Shown: one piece after another, positions 38,682 through 48,940 of the stretch
Layout of the letters: every line of letters starts with the position of its first letter
Numbering within the stretch: position 1 is the first letter of the stretch
Program-made: the position numbers and the translations under genes
Notes under the pieces: generated by a model
Databases searched by the model: none
Seen by the model: the letters and a program-made list of their open reading frames with translations, nothing else
What the model was told of the DNA's origin: nothing
Source of the DNA: Trinickia soli
Lineage (GTDB): Bacteria > Pseudomonadota > Gammaproteobacteria > Burkholderiales > Burkholderiaceae
Assembly: GCF_002879855.1 (NCBI RefSeq)
Contig: NZ_PNYB01000019.1
Span: 38,473-102,472, forward strand
Length of the DNA: 64,000 bases
Direction: 5' to 3'

Positions 38682-41600
38682 TCATGCGCTGCGACGACCG
38701 CCTTCGGCACTCGCTTCGCCCGACGGTGATGCGACGCGCGCCAGCACCGATTTCAGCGCTTCGCCCGTATGGCTTTCGCGCACGCGCGCCAGCGTCTCGG
38801 GGTCGGCCGCCGCGACGATCGTGCCGCCGCCCGCCCCGCCTTCAGGGCCCAGATCGATGATCCAATCGGCTTCGGCAATCACGTCGAGGTCGTGCTCGAT
38901 GACGATGACGCTGTGCCCCCCATCCACGAGCCGATGCAGCACGCGGATCAGCCGCGCAACGTCGGCCATATGCAGGCCCACCGTCGGTTCGTCAAGCACA
39001 TAGAACGTGTGCGGCGGTTTCTGCCCGCGTCGCGTCACGTCATCGCGCACCTTTGCCAGCTCCGTCACGAGTTTGATCCGCTGTGCCTCGCCACCCGACA
39101 GCGTCGGCGACGGCTGGCCCAACGTCAGATACCCGAGGCCGACGTCCTTCATCAGCTGCAGAGGATGCGCAATGCCCGTCATCGAGGAGAAGAACTCGAC
39201 AGCTTCGTCGATCTCCATCGTAAGCACGTCGCCGATATTCTTGCCGCGCCACGTCACCGCCAGCGTCTCGGGGTTGAAGCGCTGTCCATGACAAACGTCA
39301 CAAGGCACTTTCACATCGGGCAGGAAACTCATGCCGATCGTGCGCACGCCCTGCCCTTCGCAGGCCGGGCAGCGACCGTCGCCCGTATTGAACGAGAAAC
39401 GCGAAGGAGCGTATCCGCGCGCTCGCGCTTCGAGCGTTTCGGCAAACAGCTTGCGGATCGTATCCCACACGCCGATGTAGGTCGCCGGACACGAACGCGG
39501 CGTCTTGCCGATCGGCGTCTGGTCGACTTCGAGCACACGATCGATCGCTTCGAAGCCGGTAATCGACGTGCAGCCTTGCCAGCGATGCGTAACGTTCAAC
39601 GGCGCGCGCGTCGTGCTCGCGTTCGTACGGCGGCTCGGCTGCGCGCGCGCAGGACGCTCGCCGTCTTGCGCAGCGCGGCGCGCACGCCGCGTCGCAGGCG
39701 AGGACAACACCGAACGACCGACCGCATCGAGCAGGTTCGTCATCAGCACGTCGCGCGCGAGCGTCGATTTGCCGGACCCCGATACGCCCGTCACCGCGAC
39801 GAGCCGCGCGAGCGGAATGCGCGCCGTCACATCGCGCAGGTTGTGCAGCGAAGCTCCATGCACCGTCAGCCATTGCTCGGGCACGGCGGCCTTGGGCTGC
39901 GCCACCACGGCTCGGCGCGGCTGCAGCGGATGGACGATCGGCTTGGCCAGGAACTGTCCCGTCAGCGAATCGGCGTGTCGTGCGAGATCGTCGACGCCGC
40001 CCTCGGCAACAAGGCGGCCGCCGCGTTTGCCTGCGCCGGGACCGATGTCGATGATGTGATCGGCACGACGTATCGTGTCTTCGTCATGTTCGACGACGAC
40101 CAGCGTATTGCCCTTGTCGCCGAGCTGATGCAGCGCGTCGAGCAGGATCCGGTTGTCTCGCGGGTGAAGACCGATCGTCGGTTCGTCGAGCACGTAGCAC
40201 ACACCCTGCAGGTTGCTGCCGAGTTGCGCCGCGAGACGTATCCGCTGCGCCTCGCCGCCCGACAAGCTCGGCGCCGCGCGATCGAGGCTCAGATAGCCGA
40301 GGCCGACTTCTTCGAGGAATCGCAGCCGGCCCGCGATTTCGCTGACGACGTCGCGCGCGATCTGCGCGTCGCGGCCGCCCAGTTCGATCGTATCGATCCA
40401 TGTGCGCGTATCGGACACGGTCCAGCGGCCCACATCGACGATCGAACGTCCGTCGAACTGCACCGCTCGCGCCGATTCGTTCAAACGCGTGCCGCTACAG
40501 TCAGGGCATGGCGTATCGCCGACGCCTTCGATTTCCTGCTCTTCGGACGGCAACGTCTGCTCGCGGCCGCGTCCGTCGTCGCCACCCAGGACGGTGTCGT
40601 CGTACGCCGCGCGCTGTTCGCGCGTCAATGCGAGCCCCGTGCCGACGCAACTCGTACACCAGCCATGTTTGCTGTTGTACGAGAACATCCGCGGATCCAA
40701 CTCCGGGTAGCTCGTGCCGCAGACGGGGCACGCGCGCTTGACCGACAGCACCTCGATTTCGCCGATGCCTGCGGTCGATCGTTTCGATGAGATCGCATCG
40801 GCCAATCCGTCGAGCGGCGCGAGCAGATGCACGACGCCCTTGCCCAGTTCGAGCGCCGCATCCAGCGCGCGGCGCAGCTCGGCCTCGTGGTCGGCCGAGA
40901 CGACGAGATCGGCGACCGGCAGCTCGATCGTATGTTCGCGAAAGCGCTCGAGCTTCGGCCAGGGATCGACGGGCAGGAACTCGCCGTCCACGCGCAAATG
41001 CGTATGGCCGCGCGCCTTCGCCCACTTCGCCAGATCGGTATAGACGCCCTTGCGGTTGACGACGAGCGGCGCGAACAAGCCCACATGCTCGCCCGCATAG
41101 TTGCGCAGCAAGTGCGCCGCGATCGATTCCGCGCTCTGCGGCATGACGGGCGTGCCGTCGTGAATACAGTGCTGAATCCCCAGCTTCACATAAAGCAGCC
41201 GCAGGAAATGCCATACCTCGGAGGTCGTCGCGACGGTACTCTTGCGCCCGCCGCGCGAGAGACGTTGCTCGATCGCGACCGTCGGCGGAATGCCGTAGAC
41301 GGCATCCACTTCGGGCCGCCCTGCCGGCTGCACGATCGAGCGCGCATAAGCATTGAGCGATTCGAGGTAGCGGCGCTGCCCTTCGTGAAACAGGATGTCG
41401 AAGGCGAGCGTCGACTTGCCCGAGCCCGACACGCCGGTGACGACGTTGAATTTGCCGTGAGGGATATCGACGTTCAGGCTCTTGAGGTTGTGCTCGCGCG
41501 CGTTGACGATACGCACGACGTCGTCGCCCTCGACCGCCCGGCGCGAGCGCGCCGCGGCCAACGCCGATTGCAGCGGCACCCCGCCGTCCGACGCCGTCCC

Positions 41601-44597
41601 GACCTTCGCACCGAGCGTGTCGTCGTATTGCTTCAGCGCGCGGCCCGTGTGCGAAGCCGGGCACGCTTTGATGTCCTCTGGCGTGCCGGCGGCCACGACG
41701 AGCCCGCCTTCGTCGCCGCCTTCGGGGCCCAGATCGACGATCCAATCGGCCGCGCGAATCACGTCGAGATTGTGCTCGATGACGACCAACGAATGGCCGC
41801 GCGCGAGCAGCTTGCCGAACGCGCGCATGAGCTTGGCGATGTCGTCGAAATGCAGGCCCGTCGTCGGTTCGTCGAACATGAAGAGGCGCCCGCCCGGCGC
41901 GGCCGCGTCGCCGGCCTTGCCGCTCGTCTCCGCCAGAAAACCCGCCAGCTTCAGTCGTTGTGCTTCGCCGCCCGAGAGCGTCGGGACCGGCTGGCCGAGC
42001 TTCACGTATTCGAGGCCCACATCGACGATCGGCTGCAAGACGCGCAAGACATCGGCGTCATCGGCGAACAGGCCGACAGCCTCGCTGACCGTGAGCTCGA
42101 GCACATCGGCGATCGATAGCGCGCGCGCTGGGGTGCCGCGTTCGATCGTCACCTCCAGGACCTCTGCACGATAGCGGCGGCCATCGCAATCGGGGCAACG
42201 CAGATAAACGTCGGAGAGGAACTGCATCTCCACGTGCTCGAAGCCCGAGCCGCCGCAGGTCGGGCACCGGCCATCGCCCGAGTTGAAGCTGAAGGTGCCG
42301 GCCGAGTAGCCGCGTTGCAACGCAAGCGGCGCTTTCGCGAACAGTTTGCGGATTTCGTCGAACGCGCCGACGTAGCTCGCGGGATTGGAACGCGCGGTCT
42401 TGCCGATCGGCGATTGATCGACAAACACGGCGTCGGCGATCAATTCGGTACCGAGCAAAGCGCGGTGGACGCCCGGCGTTTCGGTGGGGCGTCCGAGGTG
42501 GCGCGCGAGTGCCGGGAAGAGCACGTCCTGAATCAGCGTCGACTTGCCCGAGCCCGAGACGCCCGTCACGCAGACGAGACGTGCCAATGGAATCTCGACC
42601 GTCACGTCGCGCAGGTTGTGTTCGTTTGCGCCTTCGAGCACGAGCCGCGGCGTCTTCGCATCGACGGTGCGCCGCGCCCAATGCGTCGCATCGGCCACGC
42701 GCAGACGCGCCCCGAGGTACTGTCCCGTCAGCGTCTGCGCCGAGCGGATGTCGGCCGGCGTGCCGTCGTAGACGATGGAGCCGCCCCGCTCGCCGGGCCC
42801 CGGTCCCATATCGATGAGCCGGTCGGCCGCGAGCATGACGGACGGATCGTGCTCGACGACGACGAGCGTATTGCCGGCGTCGCGCAGCCGCCGCATCGCT
42901 TCGACGATACGGTCGAGATCGCGCGGGTGCAGGCCGATGCTCGGCTCATCGAGCACGAACAGCGTTTTGGTCAGCGACGTGCCGAGCGCCGTCGTCAGGT
43001 TGATGCGCTGCACTTCGCCGCCCGAGAGTGTGCGGCTTTGCCGGTCGAGCGTCAGATACCCCAGGCCGACGTCGCATAGATAACGCAGCCGCGTGCGCAC
43101 TTCGGCGACGAGCAGCTTCAGCGCATCGTCGAGCAGCGCGCTCGGCAGTGTCATGTCGTCGAAAAACCGCCGGATGCGCGCGATCGGCATCAGCATCAGA
43201 TCATGCACGGTCAAACCGGGCAGCGCTTCGAGTTGGGCGCGCGTCCACGTTACGCCGCGCGGCATGAAGCGCGCATCGGGCGCGAGCACGGCGTCGGCGT
43301 TCTCTTTCGTGCCGAGACGCCACAGCAGCGATTCCGTCTTCAGTCGCGCCCCGCCGCAGGTTTCGCAAGGCGTATAGCTGCGGTACTTCGACAAGAGCAC
43401 TCGAATGTGCATCTTGTACGCTTTCGATTCGAGGTAATTGAAGAAACGCCGCACGCCGTACCACTCGCGCTGCCACTCACCGTTCCAATCGGGCGAGCCG
43501 TTGATGACCCAATCGCGTTCGGCTTCGGTCAGCTCGCTCCACGGCGTCGTCGTGCGGATGCGGGCCCGCGCCGCATAGCGCATGAGATCGTCCTGGCACT
43601 CCTTCCAGGCCGGCGTCTGCATCGGCTTGATCGCGCCGCCGGCAAGCGTCTTGCGTCCGTCTGGAATGACGAGGCCCAAATCGACGCCGATCACGCGCCC
43701 GAACCCGCGACAGGTCTCACAGGCGCCATAGGCAGAATTGAACGAGAACAGCCCCGGCTGCGGGTCGGCATAGCGCAGATCGCTTTCGGGGCAGTGCAGG
43801 CCCGTCGAGAAGCGCCAGATGCGCGGCTCGGCCGCGCTGCCTCCCAGGTTGGCGTTGCCCCCCTCGACCGCGCCAGCCGCATCGCCCTCGTCGGGCAGCA
43901 CATAGACGTAGACACGCCCGCCGCCGCGCTTGAGCGAAGCTTCGATCGCCTCGATCGCGCGCGCCTTTTCGACGCGACCGAGGCGGAACCGGTCGGCCAC
44001 CACGTCGAGCACTTTGCGCACGCCGGACGGCGTCGTCACCTCGCGCTCGGCTTGCACGCGCGTGTAGCCGCTCGCCGACAACCATTGGCCGACTTCGTCG
44101 GCGCTGGTCTGCTCGGGCAGCTCGACCGGGAACGTCACGACAAGCCGCTCGTCGCGCTGCGCGCTGCGCTCGAGCAGCGCAGCGTAAATCGTCTCGGGCG
44201 TGTCGTGCCGCACGGGCTCGGCCGTCGCTTTGTCGAACAGTTGCGCCGCGCGCGCATAGAGCAGCTTCAGATGATCGTTGAGCTCGGTCATCGTCCCGAC
44301 GGTCGAACGCGAACTGCGCACGGGATTCGTTTGATCGATAGCGATCGCGGGCGGCACGCCGTCGACACGGTCCACCTGCGGGCGATCCATCCGATCGAGA
44401 AACTGCCGGGCGTAAGCGCTGAACGTCTCGACATAGCGGCGCTGTCCCTCAGCGTAAAGCGTGTCGAACACCAGGCTGGATTTGCCCGAGCCCGACGGCC
44501 CGGTCACCACGGTCATTTCCCCCGTGCGAAGGTCGAGATCGATATTTTTGAGATTGTGCTGACGAGCTCCGCGGATGCGGATAACGCCGGAAGTCAT
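38682..44597 (-). CDS. uvrA: Double-length UvrA (two fused UvrA units)
   Basis: 1971 residues from ATG 44597, about twice the usual 940-970. UvrA is the damage-sensing ATPase of nucleotide excision repair. Four complete ABC units are present: Walker A GPSGSGKSSL and three GVSGSGKSTL, and four LSGGE(A/V)QR signatures each followed by a DEP(S/T)xGLH Walker B. Zinc-module cysteine pairs occur in both halves (CPTCGGSG...CPDCDG and CPACEGQG...CDVCHG). The second copy starts near residue 1025 (VVRIVNAREHNLKSLNVDIP, about base 41520). A basic, low-complexity insert lies in the last ABC unit after the fourth Walker A. Such fused forms occur in this family. I see no LexA box just upstream. Whether it replaces or adds to a standard UvrA cannot be told here. 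Confidence 0.93.
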   Translation of the reverse strand: MTSGVIRIRGARQHNLKNIDLDLRTGEMTVVTGPSGSGKSSLVFDTLYAEGQRRYVETFSAYARQFLDRMDRPQVDRVDGVPPAIAIDQTNPVRSSRSTVGTMTELNDHLKLLYARAAQLFDKATAEPVRHDTPETIYAALLERSAQRDERLVVTFPVELPEQTSADEVGQWLSASGYTRVQAEREVTTPSGVRKVLDVVADRFRLGRVEKARAIEAIEASLKRGGGRVYVYVLPDEGDAAGAVEGGNANLGGSAAEPRIWRFSTGLHCPESDLRYADPQPGLFSFNSAYGACETCRGFGRVIGVDLGLVIPDGRKTLAGGAIKPMQTPAWKECQDDLMRYAARARIRTTTPWSELTEAERDWVINGSPDWNGEWQREWYGVRRFFNYLESKAYKMHIRVLLSKYRSYTPCETCGGARLKTESLLWRLGTKENADAVLAPDARFMPRGVTWTRAQLEALPGLTVHDLMLMPIARIRRFFDDMTLPSALLDDALKLLVAEVRTRLRYLCDVGLGYLTLDRQSRTLSGGEVQRINLTTALGTSLTKTLFVLDEPSIGLHPRDLDRIVEAMRRLRDAGNTLVVVEHDPSVMLAADRLIDMGPGPGERGGSIVYDGTPADIRSAQTLTGQYLGARLRVADATHWARRTVDAKTPRLVLEGANEHNLRDVTVEIPLARLVCVTGVSGSGKSTLIQDVLFPALARHLGRPTETPGVHRALLGTELIADAVFVDQSPIGKTARSNPASYVGAFDEIRKLFAKAPLALQRGYSAGTFSFNSGDGRCPTCGGSGFEHVEMQFLSDVYLRCPDCDGRRYRAEVLEVTIERGTPARALSIADVLELTVSEAVGLFADDADVLRVLQPIVDVGLEYVKLGQPVPTLSGGEAQRLKLAGFLAETSGKAGDAAAPGGRLFMFDEPTTGLHFDDIAKLMRAFGKLLARGHSLVVIEHNLDVIRAADWIVDLGPEGGDEGGLVVAAGTPEDIKACPASHTGRALKQYDDTLGAKVGTASDGGVPLQSALAAARSRRAVEGDDVVRIVNAREHNLKSLNVDIPHGKFNVVTGVSGSGKSTLAFDILFHEGQRRYLESLNAYARSIVQPAGRPEVDAVYGIPPTVAIEQRLSRGGRKSTVATTSEVWHFLRLLYVKLGIQHCIHDGTPVMPQSAESIAAHLLRNYAGEHVGLFAPLVVNRKGVYTDLAKWAKARGHTHLRVDGEFLPVDPWPKLERFREHTIELPVADLVVSADHEAELRRALDAALELGKGVVHLLAPLDGLADAISSKRSTAGIGEIEVLSVKRACPVCGTSYPELDPRMFSYNSKHGWCTSCVGTGLALTREQRAAYDDTVLGGDDGRGREQTLPSEEQEIEGVGDTPCPDCSGTRLNESARAVQFDGRSIVDVGRWTVSDTRTWIDTIELGGRDAQIARDVVSEIAGRLRFLEEVGLGYLSLDRAAPSLSGGEAQRIRLAAQLGSNLQGVCYVLDEPTIGLHPRDNRILLDALHQLGDKGNTLVVVEHDEDTIRRADHIIDIGPGAGKRGGRLVAEGGVDDLARHADSLTGQFLAKPIVHPLQPRRAVVAQPKAAVPEQWLTVHGASLHNLRDVTARIPLARLVAVTGVSGSGKSTLARDVLMTNLLDAVGRSVLSSPATRRARRAAQDGERPARAQPSRRTNASTTRAPLNVTHRWQGCTSITGFEAIDRVLEVDQTPIGKTPRSCPATYIGVWDTIRKLFAETLEARARGYAPSRFSFNTGDGRCPACEGQGVRTIGMSFLPDVKVPCDVCHGQRFNPETLAVTWRGKNIGDVLTMEIDEAVEFFSSMTGIAHPLQLMKDVGLGYLTLGQPSPTLSGGEAQRIKLVTELAKVRDDVTRRGQKPPHTFYVLDEPTVGLHMADVARLIRVLHRLVDGGHSVIVIEHDLDVIAEADWIIDLGPEGGAGGGTIVAAADPETLARVRESHTGEALKSVLARVASPSGEASAEGGRRSA

Positions 44598-44867
44598 GAG
44601 ACGTGTCCCTTTTACGCGCTGTATCGAACGACGCGCGCCATCCTTTTGAGACGAGAAAGCGCGCCAGGGGTGCAATGATAGACCCGCGCGGCCGAGTTGG
44701 CCGCGACGCCGTTCATGCGAGCCCGCTTTGTTGGGGCAAGGGCGGGCTCGCGCGTTGATCCGCCCCGATTGGTCGGCACAGGCCCCGCAACTTCGTGACA
44801 GCCACTGACGAACGTTCGCGTAGGACAGCGTTGCGCTTTGCGCTTCGGTCGCGGCTTCGGTGGCAGC

Positions 44868-45533
44868 TTATCGCGCTCGGCCCGAATCGATCTTCCCTGT
44901 CGTGCCGGGCGGCTCGATCGGCTCGATCGGCACATCCGCCAACGCCGCGGCGACGCGCGCTTTCAGCACGGGCAACAGCTCCCGTTCGAACCAGGGATGA
45001 TGTTTGAACCAGCCTTGATTGCGCGGCGAGGGATGCGGCAGCGGGACGCGCGCGTCACCGCAGTCCCGCCAGGCGGCGACCGTCTCCGTCAGATTGCCGC
45101 GCCGCGTCTCGGCCAGAAAGCGACGTTGCGCATAAGCGCCGACGAGCAGCGTCAGGCGGATGTGCGGCATCTCGGCCAATACCCGGTCGAGCCAGAGTTC
45201 GGCGCATTCGGGACGCGGCGGCAAGTCGCCCGAGGCGCCGCGCCCGGGATAGCAATAGCCCATCGGCACGAGCGCGACGCTGTCCGCATCGTAGAAGCGC
45301 TCAGGGCCGATTCCCATCCAATCGCGCAACCGCTCCCCGCTCTTGTCGTCCCAAGGTACGCCCGAAGCATGGACGCGCGCGCCCGGCGCCTGGCCGATCA
45401 CGAGCACACGCGCCGAGCGCCCGGCTTGCAGAACAGGCCGCGGGCCATGAGGCAAATGGGCCTCGCAGGCGCGGCAGGCGCGAATTTCGGCTAGCAGCGA
45501 GGGCAAGCGGGCAACGGAAGACGAGGAAGACAT
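44868..45533 (-). CDS. Uracil-DNA glycosylase family protein
   Basis: 221 residues from ATG 45533 (MSSSSSVARLPSLLAEIRAC); the open frame upstream is not convincing. The N-terminal CRACEAHLPHGPRPVLQ and VLVIGQAPGARVHASGVPW (GQAPG is the catalytic motif of the superfamily) and the C-terminal PLPHPSPRNQGWFKHHPW (HPSP motif) identify the UDG fold. It differs from the classical Ung family. It may remove uracil or another damaged base. It lies downstream of a DUF488 gene and upstream of uvrA, all on the minus strand, a loose DNA-repair neighbourhood. Confidence 0.82.
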   Translation of the reverse strand: MSSSSSVARLPSLLAEIRACRACEAHLPHGPRPVLQAGRSARVLVIGQAPGARVHASGVPWDDKSGERLRDWMGIGPERFYDADSVALVPMGYCYPGRGASGDLPPRPECAELWLDRVLAEMPHIRLTLLVGAYAQRRFLAETRRGNLTETVAAWRDCGDARVPLPHPSPRNQGWFKHHPWFERELLPVLKARVAAALADVPIEPIEPPGTTGKIDSGRAR

Positions 45534-45576
45534 CGGCAATACGGTGGACAGGGACCGGTGCGGAAAAGCGAATGTT

Positions 45577-45945
45577 TCAATGATGCGCGAGTTTATGTAA
45601 GAGATACTCGCGCAAGACGACCGCCTGATTGTGCTCGCGATCGCGCGCGCCGAACAGCAGCACGACGGGGCTGCGTTCGGCCGCATCGACGAGCGGCTGC
45701 CACGCCTGAGGATTCGCGTCGAGTTCGGCGTGATAACGCTCTCGAAATTCTTCCCAACGCTCGGGGTCATGGCCGAACCAGCGGCGCAGCGCGGTGCTCG
45801 GGGCAACATCGCGCAGCCACGCCTCGAGGCGCAGCGTGTCCTTCGTGACTCCGCGCGGCCACATACGGTCAACGAGGAAGCGCACGCGCCCATCCTGTCC
45901 GAGCAAATCGTAAGCTCTGGCGATATCGATGCGAGCCTGTTTCAT
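45577..45945 (-). CDS. DUF488 family protein
   Basis: 122 residues from ATG 45945, with a good GGAGG ribosome site. Family signatures are RFLVDRMWPRGVTKDTLRLEAW, WFGHDPERWEEFRERY and VVLLFGARDREHNQAVVLREYL. E. coli YeaO is a relative. Function is not established. The gene starts 44 bases upstream of the UDG-family start on the same strand and may be co-transcribed. Confidence 0.85.
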   Translation of the reverse strand: MKQARIDIARAYDLLGQDGRVRFLVDRMWPRGVTKDTLRLEAWLRDVAPSTALRRWFGHDPERWEEFRERYHAELDANPQAWQPLVDAAERSPVVLLFGARDREHNQAVVLREYLLHKLAHH

Positions 45946-46063
45946 GGCTATCCTCCGCGCGGCAAACGGCTGTGGTTCGCAGGCTGTCAACGTGCGTCTC
46001 GTCGATGTCACCCCTCCCCTTGCCGCACCACCAGTCGATGGTTCGGCAGGCGGCTTTCAACGC

Positions 46064-46849
46064 TCAAATCTGCCTGAGCGACGTATCGAGCGCGTGCGCG
46101 GCCGTCCGGTCGCCGTCCGTCGCGAGCGTCGCGCGAAATACCGTTTGACCGTTGTGGCCGACCGCCGCCGGCGAATCCCACAACAACTCTACTTGCGAGC
46201 GTCGTGCCCACCCGTGTGCGCGCAGCGTCGTTGCGCCACCGCGGCTGCCGGCCACCGGCGCGCCGGCCGGCGCCGGGACGCGCGCCGCCGGGCGCTCGCG
46301 CTCGATCGCCGCCGCGGCGGGCCATTTGACCGACAGTTCGCGCGCGTCGTATTGCCCGAGCTTGCGGCTTTCCACCCAAACGACGACAGTCCGTGTCGAA
46401 GCATCGACCGATATCGCATATCGCCCGATCGCAAAGCGCCGTGCGGCGACGTTCGTTCGCCAGAGCGAGCGCGGGCGGCAAATCCAGAGCACCGCCGCGT
46501 ACAGCGAGGGCGCGGCGACCAGCCATCCGTTCGTTGCAGCGATCGCGCGAACGGTTCGCCGGCTGCCTTCGGCCCAGACGAAAACGCCGATCGACCAGAT
46601 GGCGAACAATAAACACAGGAAGGCGAACAATCGCAGTGCCTGCCGCAGCCATTGCGGCAGCGGATGAAACGGCCGTTCGGCGCGCGCGCGGGCGCCGGGC
46701 AGCACGATCAGCAAAAACAGGAAGACGCCGTTGATGGACGCCCACGGAGACGACGCCATCGCCGACAATGATTCGGCATATCCCATCTGCGCCATCGAGT
46801 GCAGCCAGCGCGCGAGCAACACGAGACCGATGGCGCGCAGCGTGAACAT
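46064..46849 (-). CDS. Unknown inner-membrane protein
   Basis: 261 residues from ATG 46849; a TTG at 46918 would add 23 residues that look unlike a membrane-protein start. Four hydrophobic segments lie in the first 145 residues (TLRAIGLVLLARWL, INGVFLFLLIVLPG, LFAFLCLLFAIWSIGVFVW, GWLVAAPSLYAAVLWI). The rest is a soluble domain with beta-rich stretches (RYAISVDASTRTVVVWVESRKLGQYDARELSVKW, SQVELLWDSPAAVG). I do not recognise the family. It is upstream of the DUF488 gene on the same strand, with a 118-base gap. Confidence 0.6.
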   Translation of the reverse strand: MFTLRAIGLVLLARWLHSMAQMGYAESLSAMASSPWASINGVFLFLLIVLPGARARAERPFHPLPQWLRQALRLFAFLCLLFAIWSIGVFVWAEGSRRTVRAIAATNGWLVAAPSLYAAVLWICRPRSLWRTNVAARRFAIGRYAISVDASTRTVVVWVESRKLGQYDARELSVKWPAAAAIERERPAARVPAPAGAPVAGSRGGATTLRAHGWARRSQVELLWDSPAAVGHNGQTVFRATLATDGDRTAAHALDTSLRQI

Positions 46850-47061
46850 CGTGCCGGCCCCGGGCGCCGGATCCGCTCGCGTGTGATGCGCTCTCGCCAA
46901 GTCTTTCTCCCAGTTCAATTGCCGCCGCCCATGGCGCGCAGCAGCATTATAGGGATTCGGGCGCTATCGTACCCGACCGTATGAGCATCGAACCGAAAAA
47001 ACGCTGTCGCACCACCCGAGATCGCCAGCAGGCGGAAATCGATTTTGCCGCGCCCAATGCA

Positions 47062-47096
47062 ACACGCCCCGCTGCCGGCTGGCAGACGGGGCGTGT
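47062..47096. terminator. Strong hairpin after the glycosyltransferase gene
   Basis: ACACGCCCCG (47062-47071) pairs with CGGGGCGTGT (47087-47096), and the inner CTGCC/GGCAG extends the stem. It is 48 bases past the glycosyltransferase stop on the minus strand. There is no T-run, so it may need Rho or act as a processing stop. Confidence 0.5.
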
Positions 47097-47143
47097 CTCG
47101 TCTGGATGGCGGCGCGGCGACAGCGGCCGCGCCCCGTCGATGA

Positions 47144-48208
47144 TCAGCCGGCGGCGACTTCGCGCAGCACGGTGCGGCGCTTCTGGCGCAACAGGTTTTC
47201 GTACGAAGCCAGATAGTTCTGCGCCATCACCTTCGAGGTGAAGCGCTCTTCGAACGCCTTGCGCACCGTAGCGCGCGGCAGCGACGGCAGGCGCTTGAGC
47301 GCGGCGACGGCCGACAGTTCATCTTCGACAACGAAACCCGACACCCCGTTCTCGATGACTTCCGGCACCGAGCCGCGCTTGAACGCGATCACGGGCGTGC
47401 CGCAGGCCATGGCTTCGATCATGACGAGACCGAACGGCTCCGGCCAATCGATCGGGAACAGCAACGCGTGCGCGCCGCCGAGGAATTCGGCCTTCTGGGC
47501 TTCGTTGATTTCGCCGATGTACTCGACGTGCGGCAGCGCGAACAGCGGCTTGATCTGCTCTTCGTAGTAAGCGCGATCGGCCTTGTCGAGTTTGGCGGCG
47601 ATCTTGATCTTCATGCCGGCCTTCTCGGCAATGCGGATAGCCGTGTCGACACGCTTTTCCGGCGAAATGCGACCGAGGAACGCGAGGTAGCCCGGCTCGA
47701 CATCGGGACGCGGCGTGAGCAGATTCTCGGGCAAGCCGTGGTAGACGGTCGAGAGCCAGTTCGCCTGCGGCAGCGGCATGCGCTGATTGTCCGAGATCGA
47801 AACGACGGGCACTTCGTTGAACGTGTTGAAGATCGGCTGCAGTTCGGGCAGATCGAGACGGCCGTGCAGCGTCGTCAGATGCGGAACCGGCTGACGCGAG
47901 AACAGCGAAAACGGGTAGTAATCGATGTGGAAATGCAGGACGTCGAATTCATCGGCGCGGCGGCGCACTTCCTCGAGCAGCAGCATGTGCGGAGCCATCG
48001 TGTCGCGGATCGACGGATCGAGACGCAGCGCTTGCGGCCAGAATGCTTCGAGCTTCGCCGACGTCTGCGAATCGCCGCTCGCGAACAGCGTCACATCATG
48101 ACCAAGCTCGACCAGCGCTTCGGTCAGGTACGACACCACGCGCTCCGTTCCGCCGTAAAGCTTCGGAGGAACCGCTTCATGCAAAGGAGCGATTTGAGCG
48201 ATCCGCAT
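47144..48208 (-). CDS. Glycosyltransferase family 4 protein
   Basis: 354 residues from ATG 48208, with TAGGAG upstream. The GT-B fold is clear: MRIAQIAPLHEAVPPKLYGGTER (N-terminal acceptor side), LGRISPEKRVDTAIRIAEKAG (start of the donor domain), and ALLFPIDWPEPFGLVMIEAMACGTPVIAF with the ExFGxxxxE nucleotide-sugar motif. The sugar and acceptor are unknown. It may build a cell-surface glycan or a glycolipid. No other glycan gene is adjacent on this strand. Confidence 0.88.
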   Translation of the reverse strand: MRIAQIAPLHEAVPPKLYGGTERVVSYLTEALVELGHDVTLFASGDSQTSAKLEAFWPQALRLDPSIRDTMAPHMLLLEEVRRRADEFDVLHFHIDYYPFSLFSRQPVPHLTTLHGRLDLPELQPIFNTFNEVPVVSISDNQRMPLPQANWLSTVYHGLPENLLTPRPDVEPGYLAFLGRISPEKRVDTAIRIAEKAGMKIKIAAKLDKADRAYYEEQIKPLFALPHVEYIGEINEAQKAEFLGGAHALLFPIDWPEPFGLVMIEAMACGTPVIAFKRGSVPEVIENGVSGFVVEDELSAVAALKRLPSLPRATVRKAFEERFTSKVMAQNYLASYENLLRQKRRTVLREVAAG

Positions 48209-48940
48209 AGTGATGAACTCCTAATAAAAATTCAGGCAAAAATGTTGACTGTTGGTCTGGAAGCGAATCGCCCGCTCCGGCCGTTATGGCATCAAGGCGG
48301 CAGCACGCCCGGCTCGTTTTGCGAGCGGGTGCGATTCCCTTCGGTCGTCGACGGTGTCGTGCGAACGACCTTGGAGCTACGCGCCACAGGTCGTTCAACG
48401 CATCAGGACGCCAACCGTTGACGTCGCCCGTCGAATTTCCTAGGGCAAACCCGAATCGATTATCGGATCGGTTTCATGCTGCGCCGCGGGACATTTCAAA
48501 CTCTTTACGTTGTTACAAGCCGGAAACATTTCGCCTGCCCCAGCGCGGAAATGGCCGCCTACAGTAGCCCGAAGCGATATCCATATCGCCGCGCGGCCTG
48601 CGGGTCAGCCCCTGGATTCACCCTTTTGGTGCTTCCGCCACCGGCGCGGCGATTGAATCGGCCCCGAATGCCCTTGTCCCCGGAGCATCCGAACGTTAAC
48701 CGGCGATTGTAACTCAAAATTACGGTTCCCTTCAGCCGACCTTTCGTTCTAAAACGCGCATCGAACTTGCTCATCGCAGCCGCCGACGATGCGCCGCCGC
48801 AAAAGCGGCGTTGTTGATATCCAACGCTCGTCGCGAAGCCCCGGGGATCTACCGCGGATGTTTACAATGGCGGCGTGCCGCGCCATCTCGATATTGCTCG
48901 GGATTGGCTTCCGGACCGCCACACGCAGACTATGCTTTTC
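48209..48940. other. Intergenic region between divergent glycosyltransferase and ABC transporter
   Basis: This 732-base stretch presumably carries both promoters. Short open frames are present but none has a ribosome site or a known product. A small stem CGCCGC-AAAA-GCGGCG ends at 48810. I see no further feature. Confidence 0.5.

Noticed and set aside
44598..44640. A LexA-type SOS box upstream of uvrA
   Set aside because: CTGT occurs at 44618-44621, but the matching ACAG half at the required spacing is absent.
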